DNA of 64,000 nucleotides from Acidimicrobiaceae bacterium (GCA_018699415.1 JABIQM010000005.1:1-64000), one strand, 5' to 3'. Positions 1 through 9,060 are shown, counted from the stretch's first letter. Notes: generated by a model from the sequence alone, not told the origin. A program made the numbers and translations.

Positions 1-1
1 C

Positions 2-130
2 CAGACCCAGTTCCTCGGCGTGAAGATGGAGGGCCTGCTCTTCGTCTGCATGATCTACTGGATCGGCGCCTACAGCATGTCGAAGTTCAGCCAGCGGCTG
101 GAGAAGCATCTCGGCGTAGGGGAGCACTGA
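2..130 (+). CDS. Amino-acid ABC transporter permease, C-terminal end (partial)
   Basis: The window opens inside this gene; only the last 42 codons are present. The fragment has one hydrophobic membrane segment followed by a short basic cytoplasmic tail (RLEKHL), which is how HisM/GlnP-type polar amino-acid permeases usually end. The ATPase at 210 belongs to the matching polar amino-acid family, so this is probably the inner-membrane channel subunit of the same importer. Substrate cannot be told from the fragment. The stop codon overlaps an ATG (ATGA) that opens a tiny 27-codon frame leading to the ATPase gene. Confidence 0.7.
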   Translation, partial: QTQFLGVKMEGLLFVCMIYWIGAYSMSKFSQRLEKHLGVGEH

Positions 131-213
131 TGTCTGGCTCTGATCACTCTTATTTCGTCCACCGCACGACCGGCGCGAATCACGCCGACGACAACACGGG
201 GTACCCATCATGA
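130..213 (+). CDS. Possible 27-codon coupling ORF between permease and ATPase genes
   Basis: This frame starts in an ATGA overlap with the permease stop and ends in another ATGA overlap with the ATPase start at 210. The 27-residue peptide (begins MSGSDHSYF) has no recognisable domain and lies in a different frame from the ATPase. It may be a translational coupler that carries ribosomes across the 79-base gap, or simply chance. No homologue is known to me. Confidence 0.25.
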   Translation: MSGSDHSYFVHRTTGANHADDNTGYPS

Positions 214-989
214 GCTTCAGCGACGCGACCACGGCCGTGAGCGATGAACTCGCCGCCCGGGATGACATCATCGTCTGCGATGGCGTCGACAAGTGGTACG
301 GCGACTTCCAAGCCCTGAAGGGCATTTCCGCCAACATCAAGGAGCAGGAGGTCGTGGTTGTGCTCGGGCCTTCGGGCTCGGGCAAGTCGACATGGATCCG
401 ATGTATAAACCGGCTGGAACAGCACCAGAGCGGCAGGATCGTGGTCGACGGGGTGGAACTCACCAACGACACCCGCAACATCGAAAAGATCCGCTCCGAA
501 GTCGGCATGGTCTTCCAGCAGTTCAACTTGTTCCCGCATCTCACGGTTCGGGACAACATCACGCTGGCCCCGATCTGGGTGCGAAAGAAGCCCCGTGCCG
601 AAGCAGTGGCTCTCGCCGATCAACTGCTCGAACGAGTTGGTATTCCCGAGCAGGCCGACAAGTTTCCTGGTCAGCTCTCCGGAGGACAACAACAGCGCGT
701 CGCCATCGCCCGAGCCTTGGCCATGGAGCCTCGGGTCATGCTGTTCGACGAGCCGACCTCAGCGCTCGACCCGGAGATGATCAAGGAGGTACTCGATGTC
801 ATGAAGACGCTGGCCCAGTCCGGTATGACCATGATGGTGGTCACCCACGAGATGGGCTTTGCTCGCGAAGTTGCCGACCGCATCATCTTCATGGAAGAGG
901 GTCAGATCGTGGAAGTCGGAACTCCAGAACACTTCTTCACGAACCCCACTGAAGACCGCACAAAGCTGTTCTTGTCTCAAATTCTGTGA
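210..989 (+). CDS. Polar amino-acid ABC transporter ATP-binding protein (GlnQ/HisP family)
   Basis: This 259-residue cytoplasmic ATPase would power amino-acid uptake together with the permease ending at 130. All ABC motifs are visible in order: Walker [11 protein letters not shown]-loop around QQFNLF, signature LSGGQQQR, Walker [13 protein letters not shown], and the switch histidine in THEMGF. The length is close to the family norm of about 240-260, with roughly 20 extra N-terminal residues before the conserved core. The start is the ATG in an ATGA overlap with the preceding small frame. It is probably the last gene of the importer operon, since dop has its own promoter. Substrate class (polar or acidic amino acids) is inferred from family resemblance only. 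Confidence 0.9.
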   Translation: MSFSDATTAVSDELAARDDIIVCDGVDKWYGDFQALKGISANIKEQEVVVVLGPSGSGKSTWIRCINRLEQHQSGRIVVDGVELTNDTRNIEKIRSEVGMVFQQFNLFPHLTVRDNITLAPIWVRKKPRAEAVALADQLLERVGIPEQADKFPGQLSGGQQQRVAIARALAMEPRVMLFDEPTSALDPEMIKEVLDVMKTLAQSGMTMMVVTHEMGFAREVADRIIFMEEGQIVEVGTPEHFFTNPTEDRTKLFLSQIL

Positions 990-1040
990 TCAAAATACCC
1001 GGAGGGCAGATCACGGTATGCCGTGGTCCGGCCCTGGGCC

Positions 1041-1060
1041 CGTGACTGTGTAAAGTCACG
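1041..1060 (+). promoter_or_regulatory. Inverted repeat overlapping the probable -10 of dop
   Basis: A perfect 7-bp inverted repeat (CGTGACT / AGTCACG, 6-nt spacer) ends 4 nt before the dop ATG. Its right half overlaps a -10-like TAAAGT at 1051-1056, which is 8 nt before the ATG and fits a leaderless start. The geometry suits an operator or a start-proximal hairpin. The factor is unknown. Confidence 0.45.
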
Positions 1061-1064
1061 CGCG

Positions 1065-2573
1065 ATGGCTATTAGCAAGACGATCGGCATCGAGACCGAG
1101 TACGGAATCGTTCACCGAGGTACCGACGAACCCAATCCGATCACCGCCTCATCGGTGATCATCAATGCCTACTTGGCCGCAGCCGGTTACCGAACCGATT
1201 CACATTCCGAGGTGATCCCATGGGACTTCACCGATGAGTCTCCCGGTGCCGATGCGCGGGGTTACACCCCCATGGGGGCGTTGGCGCCTGCGGTCGAAAC
1301 CCACCTCGTCAATGCAGTACTCACCAACGGCGCCCGCTACTACGTGGACCACGCCCACCCCGAATTGTCGACACCGGAGTGCACCGACGCGCTGAGCGTC
1401 GTTCGGTACGACCGGGCGGCGGAACTGATTGCCCAGGAGTCAATGACCGCCGCCAACCGCGTGCTGCCGGACGGCCAAGAAATCATCTTGTACAAAGACA
1501 ACTCCGATGGAAAGGGCAGCTCCTATGGCTGCCATGAGAACTATCTCGTCGATCGGTCGACTCCTTTCAGTCGAATCGTTCGGCATTGCACCAGCCATTT
1601 CATCACCCGTCAGATCTATACCGGCGCCGGCAAGGTCGGGGCGGAACTCCCCGGCCAACGCACCGACGAAGTCCCGTTCCAACTGACCCAGCGGGCCGAC
1701 TTCTTTGAGGAAGAAGTCGGATTAGAGACGACGCTGAAGCGTCCAATCATCAACACCAGAGACGAACCACACGCCGATGCTCGCAAGTATCGACGCCTTC
1801 ACGTGATCGTCGGCGATGCCAACCCCTCGCAGGTCTCCACGTTCCTCAAAGTCGGCACCACTGCACTTGTTCTAGCGCTTATCGAGGACGACGCGTTCCC
1901 GCGTGAAATCGAGTTCGCAGCGCCCGTCGCGTCGATGCGGCATGTCTCTCACGATTTGACCCTGGGCGAGCCACTCCCACTCGCTGACGGCACCCAGATT
2001 ACTGCGCTGGAAGTGCAGTGGGAACTATTCGACCTAGCCCGCAAATGGGTCGAGGATAAAGGTACCGATCTTGTGGGCGGTCCAGTAGCAGACATGGTCC
2101 TTCAGCGGTGGGAACAGGTGCTCGCCACGCTTGAACGCGACCCGATGGAACTCGCCGACCAACTGGACTGGGTCGCCAAGTACCGCCTACTCGAAGGCTA
2201 CCGAGAACGCCATGAACTCGACTGGAACGATGCTCGACTGCGCGCCATGGACATCCAATACGGCGATATGCGACCCAACAAGGGTCTCGCCTGGCGGATC
2301 GGGCTTGAGCAACTCGTAAGCGACGACGACGCTCGTCTGGCCATGACCGAGCCGCCGAGCGATACCCGGGCATTCTTTCGTGGCAAGTGCATCCAGCACT
2401 TCCCCGAACAAGTTGTGGCCGCGAACTGGGACTCTCTGGTGTTTGACGTTGGTGGCGAGAATTTGCGTAGGGTGCCGATGATCGAACCGATGCGCGGTAC
2501 CGCTGCGCACGTGGGTACGTTGTTTGATGAGTGCGACTCAGCGGTGGAACTTCTCCGCCGCCTGGGAAGCTAG
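1065..2573 (+). CDS. dop: Pup deamidase/depupylase Dop
   Basis: Dop converts the C-terminal Gln of Pup to Glu and removes Pup from substrates, using an Asp in a glutamine-synthetase-like fold. The 502-residue protein opens with the family hallmark IGIETEYGI. It carries the Dop-type loop (around WDFTDESPGADARGYTP), which PafA lacks, and then the VDHAHPELSTPEC segment holding the likely catalytic Asp. An in-frame GTG exists at 1023, but the ATG at 1065 starts exactly at the conserved N-terminus and follows a TAAAGT hexamer by 8 nt. pup follows after 22 nt, and that Pup ends in Gln, so Dop activity is required in this organism. Confidence 0.95.
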   Translation: MAISKTIGIETEYGIVHRGTDEPNPITASSVIINAYLAAAGYRTDSHSEVIPWDFTDESPGADARGYTPMGALAPAVETHLVNAVLTNGARYYVDHAHPELSTPECTDALSVVRYDRAAELIAQESMTAANRVLPDGQEIILYKDNSDGKGSSYGCHENYLVDRSTPFSRIVRHCTSHFITRQIYTGAGKVGAELPGQRTDEVPFQLTQRADFFEEEVGLETTLKRPIINTRDEPHADARKYRRLHVIVGDANPSQVSTFLKVGTTALVLALIEDDAFPREIEFAAPVASMRHVSHDLTLGEPLPLADGTQITALEVQWELFDLARKWVEDKGTDLVGGPVADMVLQRWEQVLATLERDPMELADQLDWVAKYRLLEGYRERHELDWNDARLRAMDIQYGDMRPNKGLAWRIGLEQLVSDDDARLAMTEPPSDTRAFFRGKCIQHFPEQVVAANWDSLVFDVGGENLRRVPMIEPMRGTAAHVGTLFDECDSAVELLRRLGS

Positions 2574-2595
2574 GAACCGAGGATCGGAGATACAC

Positions 2596-2790
2596 ATGGC
2601 TGAACGAGAGCAAGTTCGCAAGCCCACTCCGGTGGAGCGTGAGTCCGAAACGACCCAGGCCCCGGCCGCATCCGAGCGAGGCAAAGAGATCAAGGCCGAA
2701 CTCGATGACCTCCTCGATGAAATCGACGAGGTGCTCGAGACCAACGCCGAGGAATTTGTGAAGAGCTACATTCAGAAGGGCGGACAGTAG
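2596..2790 (+). CDS. pup: Prokaryotic ubiquitin-like protein Pup
   Basis: Pup is a small, largely disordered tag that is ligated to lysines of proteins destined for the proteasome. This one has 64 residues, the usual size. It is highly charged, has a helical C-terminal half (ELDDLLDEIDEVLETNAEEF) that binds the proteasomal ATPase coiled coil, and ends in GGQ. The terminal Gln means it must be deamidated by Dop before PafA can use it. The ATG at 2596 has a GGAG-type ribosome site 6 nt upstream. An earlier in-frame ATG at 2524 lies within dop and would add an unrelated tail, so it was rejected. Confidence 0.96.
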   Translation: MAEREQVRKPTPVERESETTQAPAASERGKEIKAELDDLLDEIDEVLETNAEEFVKSYIQKGGQ

Positions 2791-2794
2791 GCCC

Positions 2795-3583
2795 ATGAAT
2801 CTGCCGCTTTTCCCGGCCCAGGATGATCCCGGCCCGAGATTCACCGAGCTGCTGCGCCGAAGCGGCTTCGACGAGATGGTCACAGTCGATGGATCGGTTC
2901 CCGTCGAGGACTACCGCCACGGCACCACCTGCGTCGCTATTCGCTACGCGGACGGTGTGCTTTTGGCCGGAGACCGCCGCGCAACGTCAGGGCATCTCAT
3001 CAGCCATCGCTCGATAGAGAAGGTCTTTCCCGCCGACCGGCACAGCGGCGTCGCAATCGCCGGCGCCGCCGGGCCAGCTGTCGAAATGGTCCGCCTCTTC
3101 CAGTTGCAGCTAGAGCACTACGAGAAAGTCGAGGGCACGTCCTTGAGCCTCGACGGCAAGGCCAACCAGCTCAGCCAGATGATCCGCAACAATCTTCCTG
3201 CTGCGATGCAGGGCATGGCCGTCGTGCCGATCTTCGCCGGTTTTGATCTCAAGCGCGGCGAGGGACGCCTGTTTGAGTTCGATATCACCGGTGGCCGTTA
3301 CGAAGAGACCGATCACGCCAGTACCGGATCCGGCAGCCTGCACGCCGGCACCGTCGTGAAGCTCGGTTACGCCGAAGAGATGGATGCCGGCACCGTGACC
3401 GACCTGGCCATCCATGCCCTTTTCGAAGCTGCTGATGAGGACTCCGCCACCGGCGGGCCTGACCCGATCCGCGGCATCTATCCCGTGATCGCCACCATCT
3501 CCGCCGACGGCTACAACCGCCTTGATGACACCGAACTAGCGGAGCGCACACAGGCGCTCATCACCGACCGTCGCAGGAACTGA
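2795..3583 (+). CDS. prcB: 20S proteasome beta subunit PrcB
   Basis: This is the catalytic subunit of the bacterial 20S proteasome, an N-terminal threonine hydrolase. The 262-residue precursor has a propeptide of about 43 residues ending in HG. Self-cleavage should expose Thr44, the first Thr of TTCVAIRYADG, as nucleophile. The AGDRRAT segment and the later SATGGPDPIRGI stretch match actinobacterial PrcB. It starts 4 nt after the pup stop and is followed by prcA after 8 nt, so the tag and core particle are co-transcribed. Confidence 0.95.
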   Translation: MNLPLFPAQDDPGPRFTELLRRSGFDEMVTVDGSVPVEDYRHGTTCVAIRYADGVLLAGDRRATSGHLISHRSIEKVFPADRHSGVAIAGAAGPAVEMVRLFQLQLEHYEKVEGTSLSLDGKANQLSQMIRNNLPAAMQGMAVVPIFAGFDLKRGEGRLFEFDITGGRYEETDHASTGSGSLHAGTVVKLGYAEEMDAGTVTDLAIHALFEAADEDSATGGPDPIRGIYPVIATISADGYNRLDDTELAERTQALITDRRRN

Positions 3584-3591
3584 GGCTCGCC

Positions 3592-4272
3592 ATGAACATG
3601 CCGTTCTACGTCGCCCCCGAACAAGTCATGAAGGACCGTGCGGACTACGCCCGCAAGGGCATCGCCCGTGGTCGCAGCCTGATCGCCTTCCGCTTCGACA
3701 AGGGCATCGCCATCTGTGCCGAGAACACGTCGTCGACCCTTCGCAAAGTGAGCGAAATCTACGATCGCATCGCCTTTGCTGGAGTCGGCAAGTACAACGA
3801 GTTCGACCAGTTGCGAATCGCTGGGGTCCGTCACGCCGACATGAAGGGCTACTCCTTTAGCCGCGAGGATGTCGATGCTCGAAGCCTGGCGAACCAATAC
3901 GCGCAGAGCCTCGGTCAGGTATTTACCCATGAGATGAAGCCCATGGAGGTTGAGATTCTGGTGGCCGAGATCGGCCAAGCCGAGGATGGTTCCGAAGATC
4001 AGCTCTTCCATATCCTATACGACGGCACGGTCATGGACGAAGACATGTCAGTTGTGCTGGGGGGCGAAACCGACACCATCAGCGATCGATTCGGTGACCT
4101 CGATAGCTCGCCAACGCTGCAGGAAGGCCTTGAACGAGCCGTTGATGCCCTCGCAGGCGAAGAACGGGAACTGGCAGCCGACGATCTCGAAGTGGCTGTG
4201 CTGGAACGAGGGGACGAGCGGCGATCGTTCCGGCGATTACCCGACTCGGAGATATCCAGCCTCCTGGAATAA
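3592..4272 (+). CDS. prcA: 20S proteasome alpha subunit PrcA
   Basis: PrcA forms the outer heptameric rings and gate of the 20S core. The 226-residue product starts with the family pattern MPFYVAPEQVMKDRADYARKG and contains RGRSLIAFRF and GKYNEFDQLR, all typical of actinobacterial PrcA. There is no N-terminal Thr nucleophile, as expected. An internal ATG two codons downstream is an equally possible start. It ends with an acidic, variable tail. The ATPase that docks on this ring (ARC/Mpa) is not encoded in the window. Confidence 0.94.
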   Translation: MNMPFYVAPEQVMKDRADYARKGIARGRSLIAFRFDKGIAICAENTSSTLRKVSEIYDRIAFAGVGKYNEFDQLRIAGVRHADMKGYSFSREDVDARSLANQYAQSLGQVFTHEMKPMEVEILVAEIGQAEDGSEDQLFHILYDGTVMDEDMSVVLGGETDTISDRFGDLDSSPTLQEGLERAVDALAGEERELAADDLEVAVLERGDERRSFRRLPDSEISSLLE

Positions 4273-4303
4273 CCCCCAGCCCCGCTCGGGTTCGACGGCT
4301 ATT

Positions 4304-4314
4304 AGGTTGACAAC
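4304..4314 (+). promoter_or_regulatory. Probable -10 element of pafA
   Basis: TAGGTT at 4304-4309 lies 5 nt before the GTG start of pafA, in the 42-bp gap after prcA. No Shine-Dalgarno sequence is visible, so a leaderless transcript is likely. Confidence 0.45.
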
Positions 4315-5673
4315 GTGCAACGACGCATCTTCGGAATCGAGAATGAGTACGGCGTCACGTGCACGCTGCGCGGCCAGCGGCGACTGAGTCCCGATGAGGT
4401 CGCTCGCTACCTGTTTCGGCGAGTCGTGTCATGGGGACGCAGCAGCAATGTCTTTCTTGGCAATGGCGCTCGGCTCTACCTCGACGTCGGGTCCCATCCC
4501 GAATATGCCACCCCAGAGTGTGACTCGATTCATGATTTGGTCGTACACGACAAGGCAGGGGAGCGAATCCTCGAACAGCTCCTCACCAGCGCCGAGGACC
4601 GGCTCAGCGATGAGGGTGTGCACGGTGACATTTATCTGTTCAAAAACAACACCGACTCCGCCGGCAACAGCTACGGCTGTCATGAGAACTACTGCATCAC
4701 GCGCCGCGACGATCTCGACTCCTATGCCGAAGTTCTGATTCCCTTTCTCGTCAGCCGCCAGATCTATGCCGGCGCTGGCAAAGTCCTCCAAACCGCGCGC
4801 GGCGCCAAGTACTGCGTCAGCCAACGTGCTGAACACATCTGGGAAGGGGTCTCCTCGGCCACGACCAGAAGCCGTCCCATAATCAACACCCGCGACGAGC
4901 CCCACGCCGACGCTGAGCGATACCGCCGGCTTCACGTGATCGTGGGCGACTCCAACATGAGCGAATACACCAACTTCTTGAAAGTGGGCGCTGCGTCGCT
5001 CATGCTCCGAATGCTCGAGGAGCCTCAAGTCGTCTTACGAGACATGACCCTCGAGAACCCGATCAGGGCCATTCGTGAGATTTCCCACGACACCACTTGC
5101 ACTCACCGTGTGCGTCTGTCGAACGGACGCGAAGTCTCTGCCCTCGATATCCAGGCCGAATACCTCAATCGCGCAATCCGATTCGCCGAACATCACGAAC
5201 TTTCACCCGAGGAGAAGCAGGCGCTCGAAATGTGGGAATACTGCCTAACTGCGATCGAGGACGATCCGCTCAAGCTCGACAAAGAGATCGATTGGGTCAT
5301 CAAGCACAAATTGATCGAGGGTTATCGCGAACGGCACGGCTTGAGCCTCGCCGACGCGCGCGTCGCTCTCATCGATCTTCAGTACCACGATGTCAACAGG
5401 GAGCGCGGTCTCTTCTATCGAATGCAGAAGCGAGGAGCGGTTGAGCGCACCGTTACCGACGCTGAGATCTCTCACGCTGTCGAGAATCCGCCCGCGACCA
5501 CCCGAGCTCGGCTTCGCGGTGAGTTCATCAAGCGGGCGAAGGAACGCAAGCGTGACTACACCGTCGACTGGGTGCATCTGAAGCTCAACGATCAGGCACA
5601 ACGCACCGTGCTCTGCAAAGACCCATTCAAGTCACACGATGAGCGCGTTGAGAAGCTCATCGCGTCCCTGTAA
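4315..5673 (+). CDS. pafA: Pup-protein ligase PafA
   Basis: PafA uses ATP to phosphorylate the C-terminal Glu of Pup and joins it to substrate lysines. The 452-residue product begins [12 protein letters not shown]. It contains [16 protein letters not shown], with the catalytic Asp in the LDV segment, and [20 protein letters not shown], a nucleotide/metal-binding stretch shared with Dop. It lacks the Dop loop and has the PafA-specific C-terminal region. The start is GTG at 4315. dop and pafA are clearly ancient paralogues in the same cluster. pafB follows after 11 nt. Confidence 0.95.
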   Translation: MQRRIFGIENEYGVTCTLRGQRRLSPDEVARYLFRRVVSWGRSSNVFLGNGARLYLDVGSHPEYATPECDSIHDLVVHDKAGERILEQLLTSAEDRLSDEGVHGDIYLFKNNTDSAGNSYGCHENYCITRRDDLDSYAEVLIPFLVSRQIYAGAGKVLQTARGAKYCVSQRAEHIWEGVSSATTRSRPIINTRDEPHADAERYRRLHVIVGDSNMSEYTNFLKVGAASLMLRMLEEPQVVLRDMTLENPIRAIREISHDTTCTHRVRLSNGREVSALDIQAEYLNRAIRFAEHHELSPEEKQALEMWEYCLTAIEDDPLKLDKEIDWVIKHKLIEGYRERHGLSLADARVALIDLQYHDVNRERGLFYRMQKRGAVERTVTDAEISHAVENPPATTRARLRGEFIKRAKERKRDYTVDWVHLKLNDQAQRTVLCKDPFKSHDERVEKLIASL

Positions 5674-5684
5674 GCAACACGACG

Positions 5685-6590
5685 ATGAGCAAGCTCGAAC
5701 GACTGCTGAATCTGACTGCCGCTCTGCTGGATACAGAGATGCCGCTCACCGCCGAAAAGATCTGGGACCGCGTGGGCGGCTACCCCGATACAAAGGCGTC
5801 ATTTCGCCGCGCGTTCGAACGAGATAAAGACGAGCTGCGCGCTATGGGTATACCGATCGCTGTCGCAGCTGTTCCAGGAACCGATCCACCAATAGATGGC
5901 TATGTGATCAACCGGGCCGACTATGCCGGCGATGAGTTGCGTTTTGAGCCTGACGAGTTGGCAGCCTTGCATTTGGCGACCAACCTCGTTCGCCTCGACG
6001 GGAACGACACTGGCTTGATGAAGCTTGGCGGCGCTGCGGAGACTGGTCCCGATGGCATCACTATCGCTGATGAGGTTGGCCGCGTACCCTTCGACGATGC
6101 CTTAGCCACGCTCATCTCTGCCGCTGCTGACCGTAAAGCCGTCGCCTTCCGCTACGCCGACACCGATCGGGTCGTGGAACCTTGGCGACTCTCGTTCTCG
6201 CGAGGACATTGGTACTTGAACGGCTGGGACCGGGTCCGTGGCGCCGAACGCCTCTATCGTTTCGACCGTTTGCAAGGCCCAGTGCAGGTTGCCGGGGCAG
6301 CCGAGGAGCCTGTCGGTGCGGTATCTGATCCGCTGGATCTTCGAGGCTGGGAGTTGGGTGACGGCGAACCGACCGCAGCCAGAGTCTTCATCGACGCCGA
6401 CCAGGCGAGCTGGGCACGCCACATACTCGGCGATGTGGACGACGTCGACGGGGGAGTGGTCGCCACCCTTCAGGTTCGCAATATCGAGGCCTTCCGTTCG
6501 TTCGTCTTGAGCTTTCTGGATCACGCTGAAGTACTCGAACCGGCTGAGTTTCGAGACGACATGGTCGCATGGCTCAGAGCGATGCAATGA
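5685..6590 (+). CDS. pafB: WYL-domain transcriptional regulator PafB
   Basis: PafB pairs with PafC to activate LexA-independent DNA-damage genes in actinobacteria. The 301-residue protein has an N-terminal winged helix (SKLERLLNLTAALLDTEMP onward, residues 1-70), a WYL domain around residues 145-220 (AVAFRYAD... PWRLSFSRGHWYLNGWD), and a C-terminal WCX extension. In this copy the WYL triad reads WYL within GHWYLNGW. Its stop overlaps the pafC start in an ATGA, the usual arrangement for an obligate heterodimer. Confidence 0.9.
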   Translation: MSKLERLLNLTAALLDTEMPLTAEKIWDRVGGYPDTKASFRRAFERDKDELRAMGIPIAVAAVPGTDPPIDGYVINRADYAGDELRFEPDELAALHLATNLVRLDGNDTGLMKLGGAAETGPDGITIADEVGRVPFDDALATLISAAADRKAVAFRYADTDRVVEPWRLSFSRGHWYLNGWDRVRGAERLYRFDRLQGPVQVAGAAEEPVGAVSDPLDLRGWELGDGEPTAARVFIDADQASWARHILGDVDDVDGGVVATLQVRNIEAFRSFVLSFLDHAEVLEPAEFRDDMVAWLRAMQ

Positions 6591-7543
6591 GCAACCGCCT
6601 CACCGCCCCGGATCGACTCACCCGCCTCCTCTCGGTCATCCCTTGGGTGACTCGACAAGACGACGGGGCGCTCATCGAAGACATCGTCCATCGGTTCGAC
6701 TATCCCCGGACACAGCTTCTCCATGATCTTCAGGACGTGGTGTTCTTCGTCGGAGTCCATCCGTTCACCCCAGATTCCCTGATCGAGGTCGAGATCGGAG
6801 ACGAGCGGGTTCACATCCGCTACGCCGACTGGTTCAGCCGACCACTGCGCCTCACACCTGCGGAGGGCGCCCGCCTTCTTACTGCCGGCCGTTCGGTTCT
6901 TCCCCTCACCGAATCTGATGATGACAACAGCGCCGGACCGCTCCTACGAGCACTGACCAAACTTGGGACTGCCCTCGGGGAGAGCGCCGCCGACGCAGTC
7001 GATGTGCGACTCGGCCACGCGCCAAGCGACACGCTGGCAATTTTACGTGATGCTGTGGCGCGTCAACGGCAGGTCGATATCGAGTACTACACCTACGGGC
7101 GGGACGAACTCACCGAACGCCGCGTCGACAGCAGTCGAATCTTCAGCGACCAGGGCAACTGGTACCTCAGTGGCTGGTGTCATCGTGCCGGCGGAGAGCG
7201 CGTATTCCGTGTTGATCGCGTCCGGGCCGTTGCACTCACCGAAGAGCCCAACACTGAGATTGGGCCGACGAGCGCGTCCTCATTCTCGCTCCACGGCAAC
7301 TATCCACGTGTAGTCCTTCGCCTTGAGCAATCGGCCCGTTGGGTTGTTGAGCAGTATCCGGTCGAGCAAGTCGTTGAAAACGACGACCATCTTGAGGTCA
7401 CAATGGTGGTCACCGCCATCCCGTGGCTCGAGCGACTTCTCCTCCGGCTTGGCCCGGCTGCGGAACTTGTCCACCGCGACTCGACACTCTCAGCAGATCT
7501 GCGTAGCGACGCAGCCTCCCGAGTCTTCACGAGATATCAGTGA
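6587..7543 (+). CDS. pafC: WYL-domain transcriptional regulator PafC
   Basis: PafC is the second half of the PafBC damage-response activator. The 318-residue product has an HTH region (residues 1-60, TRLLSVIPWVTRQDDGALI), a WYL domain with GNWYLSGWCHR near the middle, and a C-terminal WCX-like domain. The ATG at 6587 overlaps the pafB stop (ATGA) and was preferred to an upstream in-frame ATG at 6569. The single-strand-break ligand sensing reported for PafBC is family knowledge, not visible here. It closes the proteasome cluster. Confidence 0.9.
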   Translation: MSNRLTAPDRLTRLLSVIPWVTRQDDGALIEDIVHRFDYPRTQLLHDLQDVVFFVGVHPFTPDSLIEVEIGDERVHIRYADWFSRPLRLTPAEGARLLTAGRSVLPLTESDDDNSAGPLLRALTKLGTALGESAADAVDVRLGHAPSDTLAILRDAVARQRQVDIEYYTYGRDELTERRVDSSRIFSDQGNWYLSGWCHRAGGERVFRVDRVRAVALTEEPNTEIGPTSASSFSLHGNYPRVVLRLEQSARWVVEQYPVEQVVENDDHLEVTMVVTAIPWLERLLLRLGPAAELVHRDSTLSADLRSDAASRVFTRYQ

Positions 7544-7579
7544 GGCATGCTGCTCTACGCTGCTTCTTCCTTCTGCCGG

Positions 7580-7592
7580 TAGGGTCACGTCT
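7580..7592 (+). promoter_or_regulatory. Probable -10 element of lepB
   Basis: TAGGGT at 7580-7585 lies 7 nt before the GTG of lepB, in the gap after pafC. No ribosome-binding sequence is visible, which fits a leaderless start. Confidence 0.5.
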
Positions 7593-8333
7593 GTGACTGA
7601 CGATGCTTCGGGCCTGAGCTCCAACCCCCTTCCTGACGCAGTAACCAGCCCGACCAACACGGAGCCGTCAACGCACCCTCAGGCCACGCAAACACCCGTC
7701 GCGGCTGAGCCCGCCTTCTGGACCGGCGGCCAAACCCACGCTGGAGTGCCTCGCCCAAAGCGCGGACTTGAGGCCACGCTGCGATCTGCCGTTGAGTGGA
7801 TCGCTGTAGCCATCGGCGCCCTTGCCGCCGCTCTACTGATCAAGAGTTTCCTTCTTCAAGCGTTCTATATTCCGTCAGAATCGATGGTGGACACGCTGCA
7901 GGTTAATGACCGCGTTCTCGTCAACAAGTTAAACTACCGCTTCGGTGATATTGACCGAGGCGACATCATCGTCTTCAAACGCCCTCCGGGTGCTGGCGGC
8001 CAAATCAACGACTTCATCAAGCGGGTGATCGCTCTGCCAGGTGAGACAGTGACCTTGGTGAACGGTCAAGTGTTTATCGACGACGTGCTCCTCGACGAGC
8101 CGTATGTCCGAGGAGCACAAACCGATCCGTTTGCAGCTTCGATCGTCAGCCAAGGCTGTACGAATGCTCCCGAGCCCGCTCGCTGTACCGTCGCGGACGG
8201 TTGGTACTTCGTGATGGGCGACAACCGCAACAGCAGCATGGACAGTCGATCATTCGGACCTATTGCTGAAGACACCGTTGCAGGGCGAGCGTTCCTGAAG
8301 GTCTGGCCCCTCGGCGACATGGGCTTCCTGTAG
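7593..8333 (+). CDS. lepB: Signal peptidase I
   Basis: This membrane serine protease removes signal peptides from secreted proteins. From the GTG at 7593 it has 246 residues: a Pro/Thr-rich cytoplasmic tail (about 1-55), one membrane helix (about 65-86), and the catalytic domain. The Ser nucleophile is Ser97 in YIPSESM. The Lys general base is Lys143 in DFIKRVIALPG. Box E is MGDNRNSSMDSRSFGPI. An open frame continues upstream into pafC, but the TAGGGT hexamer 7 nt before the GTG supports the shorter form. Its location next to the Tat genes gives an export neighbourhood. Confidence 0.93.
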   Translation: MTDDASGLSSNPLPDAVTSPTNTEPSTHPQATQTPVAAEPAFWTGGQTHAGVPRPKRGLEATLRSAVEWIAVAIGALAAALLIKSFLLQAFYIPSESMVDTLQVNDRVLVNKLNYRFGDIDRGDIIVFKRPPGAGGQINDFIKRVIALPGETVTLVNGQVFIDDVLLDEPYVRGAQTDPFAASIVSQGCTNAPEPARCTVADGWYFVMGDNRNSSMDSRSFGPIAEDTVAGRAFLKVWPLGDMGFL

Positions 8334-8349
8334 CCCGGGTGAAGGGCTG

Positions 8350-9060
8350 CTAGTCCGCGTACTCGCTTGCGACAGCTGCCATCCGATCGCTGTAGTCGCT
8401 GTAGACCGCGTCGATGCCCATATCGATCAGACCGGCGAGTTGACGTTCATGGTGCGCGTCCCAGCCGAAGCACAAGACGTCAAAGCGATGAAACAAGGTT
8501 GTGAGTCCGCCGCTCCACTGGTGTGCGCGCAGGTTGACCGCATCGATCCGAGAGGCGGCTAGCTCAGCGGCCCGTCGCTCTGGACCCCGCTCGAGGTGGT
8601 CAAGTGACGTTGAGTTCACGAGACGGGCGTCAGGCGCTCGATCACGCCACTCCTGTAGAAGACTCAGTTCGGGGTGACAGATCCAGAGCCGATCGAGTGC
8701 CTCGTGCTCACGAGCGACCGCCACGATGGGGCCGAAGGTGTTCGGATCCTTAAGATCGACGCTGATCGGGTGGGCCGTACCGACTGCGGCGTACAGCTCG
8801 GCGAGGGTCGGGATGTGGTCGCCGAGTCGGCCCCGTTCGACATCAGCGATCCAACGCCGCGGGAATCGACGTTGCCAACCGTCATGATCGAGCACGACCT
8901 GCCCATCTTGTGTCAGCCATGCATCGGTTTCCAGACCAGTCGCGCCCAGACGAATGGCCAAGCTGAACGCTTCGATCGTGTTCTCTGGGGCGTGTGCTCG
9001 TGCCCCCCGGTGAGCGAACAGCACGGGCGGTTGCCAGAGCGCAGGAATTCGGGTTGGCAT
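8350..9060 (-). CDS. Glycerophosphodiester phosphodiesterase family protein
   Basis: Members of the GDPD family hydrolyse glycerophosphodiesters to glycerol-3-phosphate and an alcohol in a TIM-barrel fold. The 236-residue protein has the N-terminal metal and active-site motifs AHRGARAHAPENT, ETDAWLTQDGQVVLDHD (metal Glu/Asp and catalytic His), and SVDLKDP further on. There is no signal peptide, so it is probably cytoplasmic. It lies alone on the minus strand between lepB and a zinc-ribbon gene, converging on lepB with a 16-bp gap. The substrate is not determined. Confidence 0.88.
   Translation of the reverse strand: MPTRIPALWQPPVLFAHRGARAHAPENTIEAFSLAIRLGATGLETDAWLTQDGQVVLDHDGWQRRFPRRWIADVERGRLGDHIPTLAELYAAVGTAHPISVDLKDPNTFGPIVAVAREHEALDRLWICHPELSLLQEWRDRAPDARLVNSTSLDHLERGPERRAAELAASRIDAVNLRAHQWSGGLTTLFHRFDVLCFGWDAHHERQLAGLIDMGIDAVYSDYSDRMAAVASEYAD

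Noticed and set aside
1023-1064. Upstream GTG start for dop
   Set aside because: It adds 14 residues before the conserved MAISKTIGIETEYG start and would place the start codon upstream of the probable -10.
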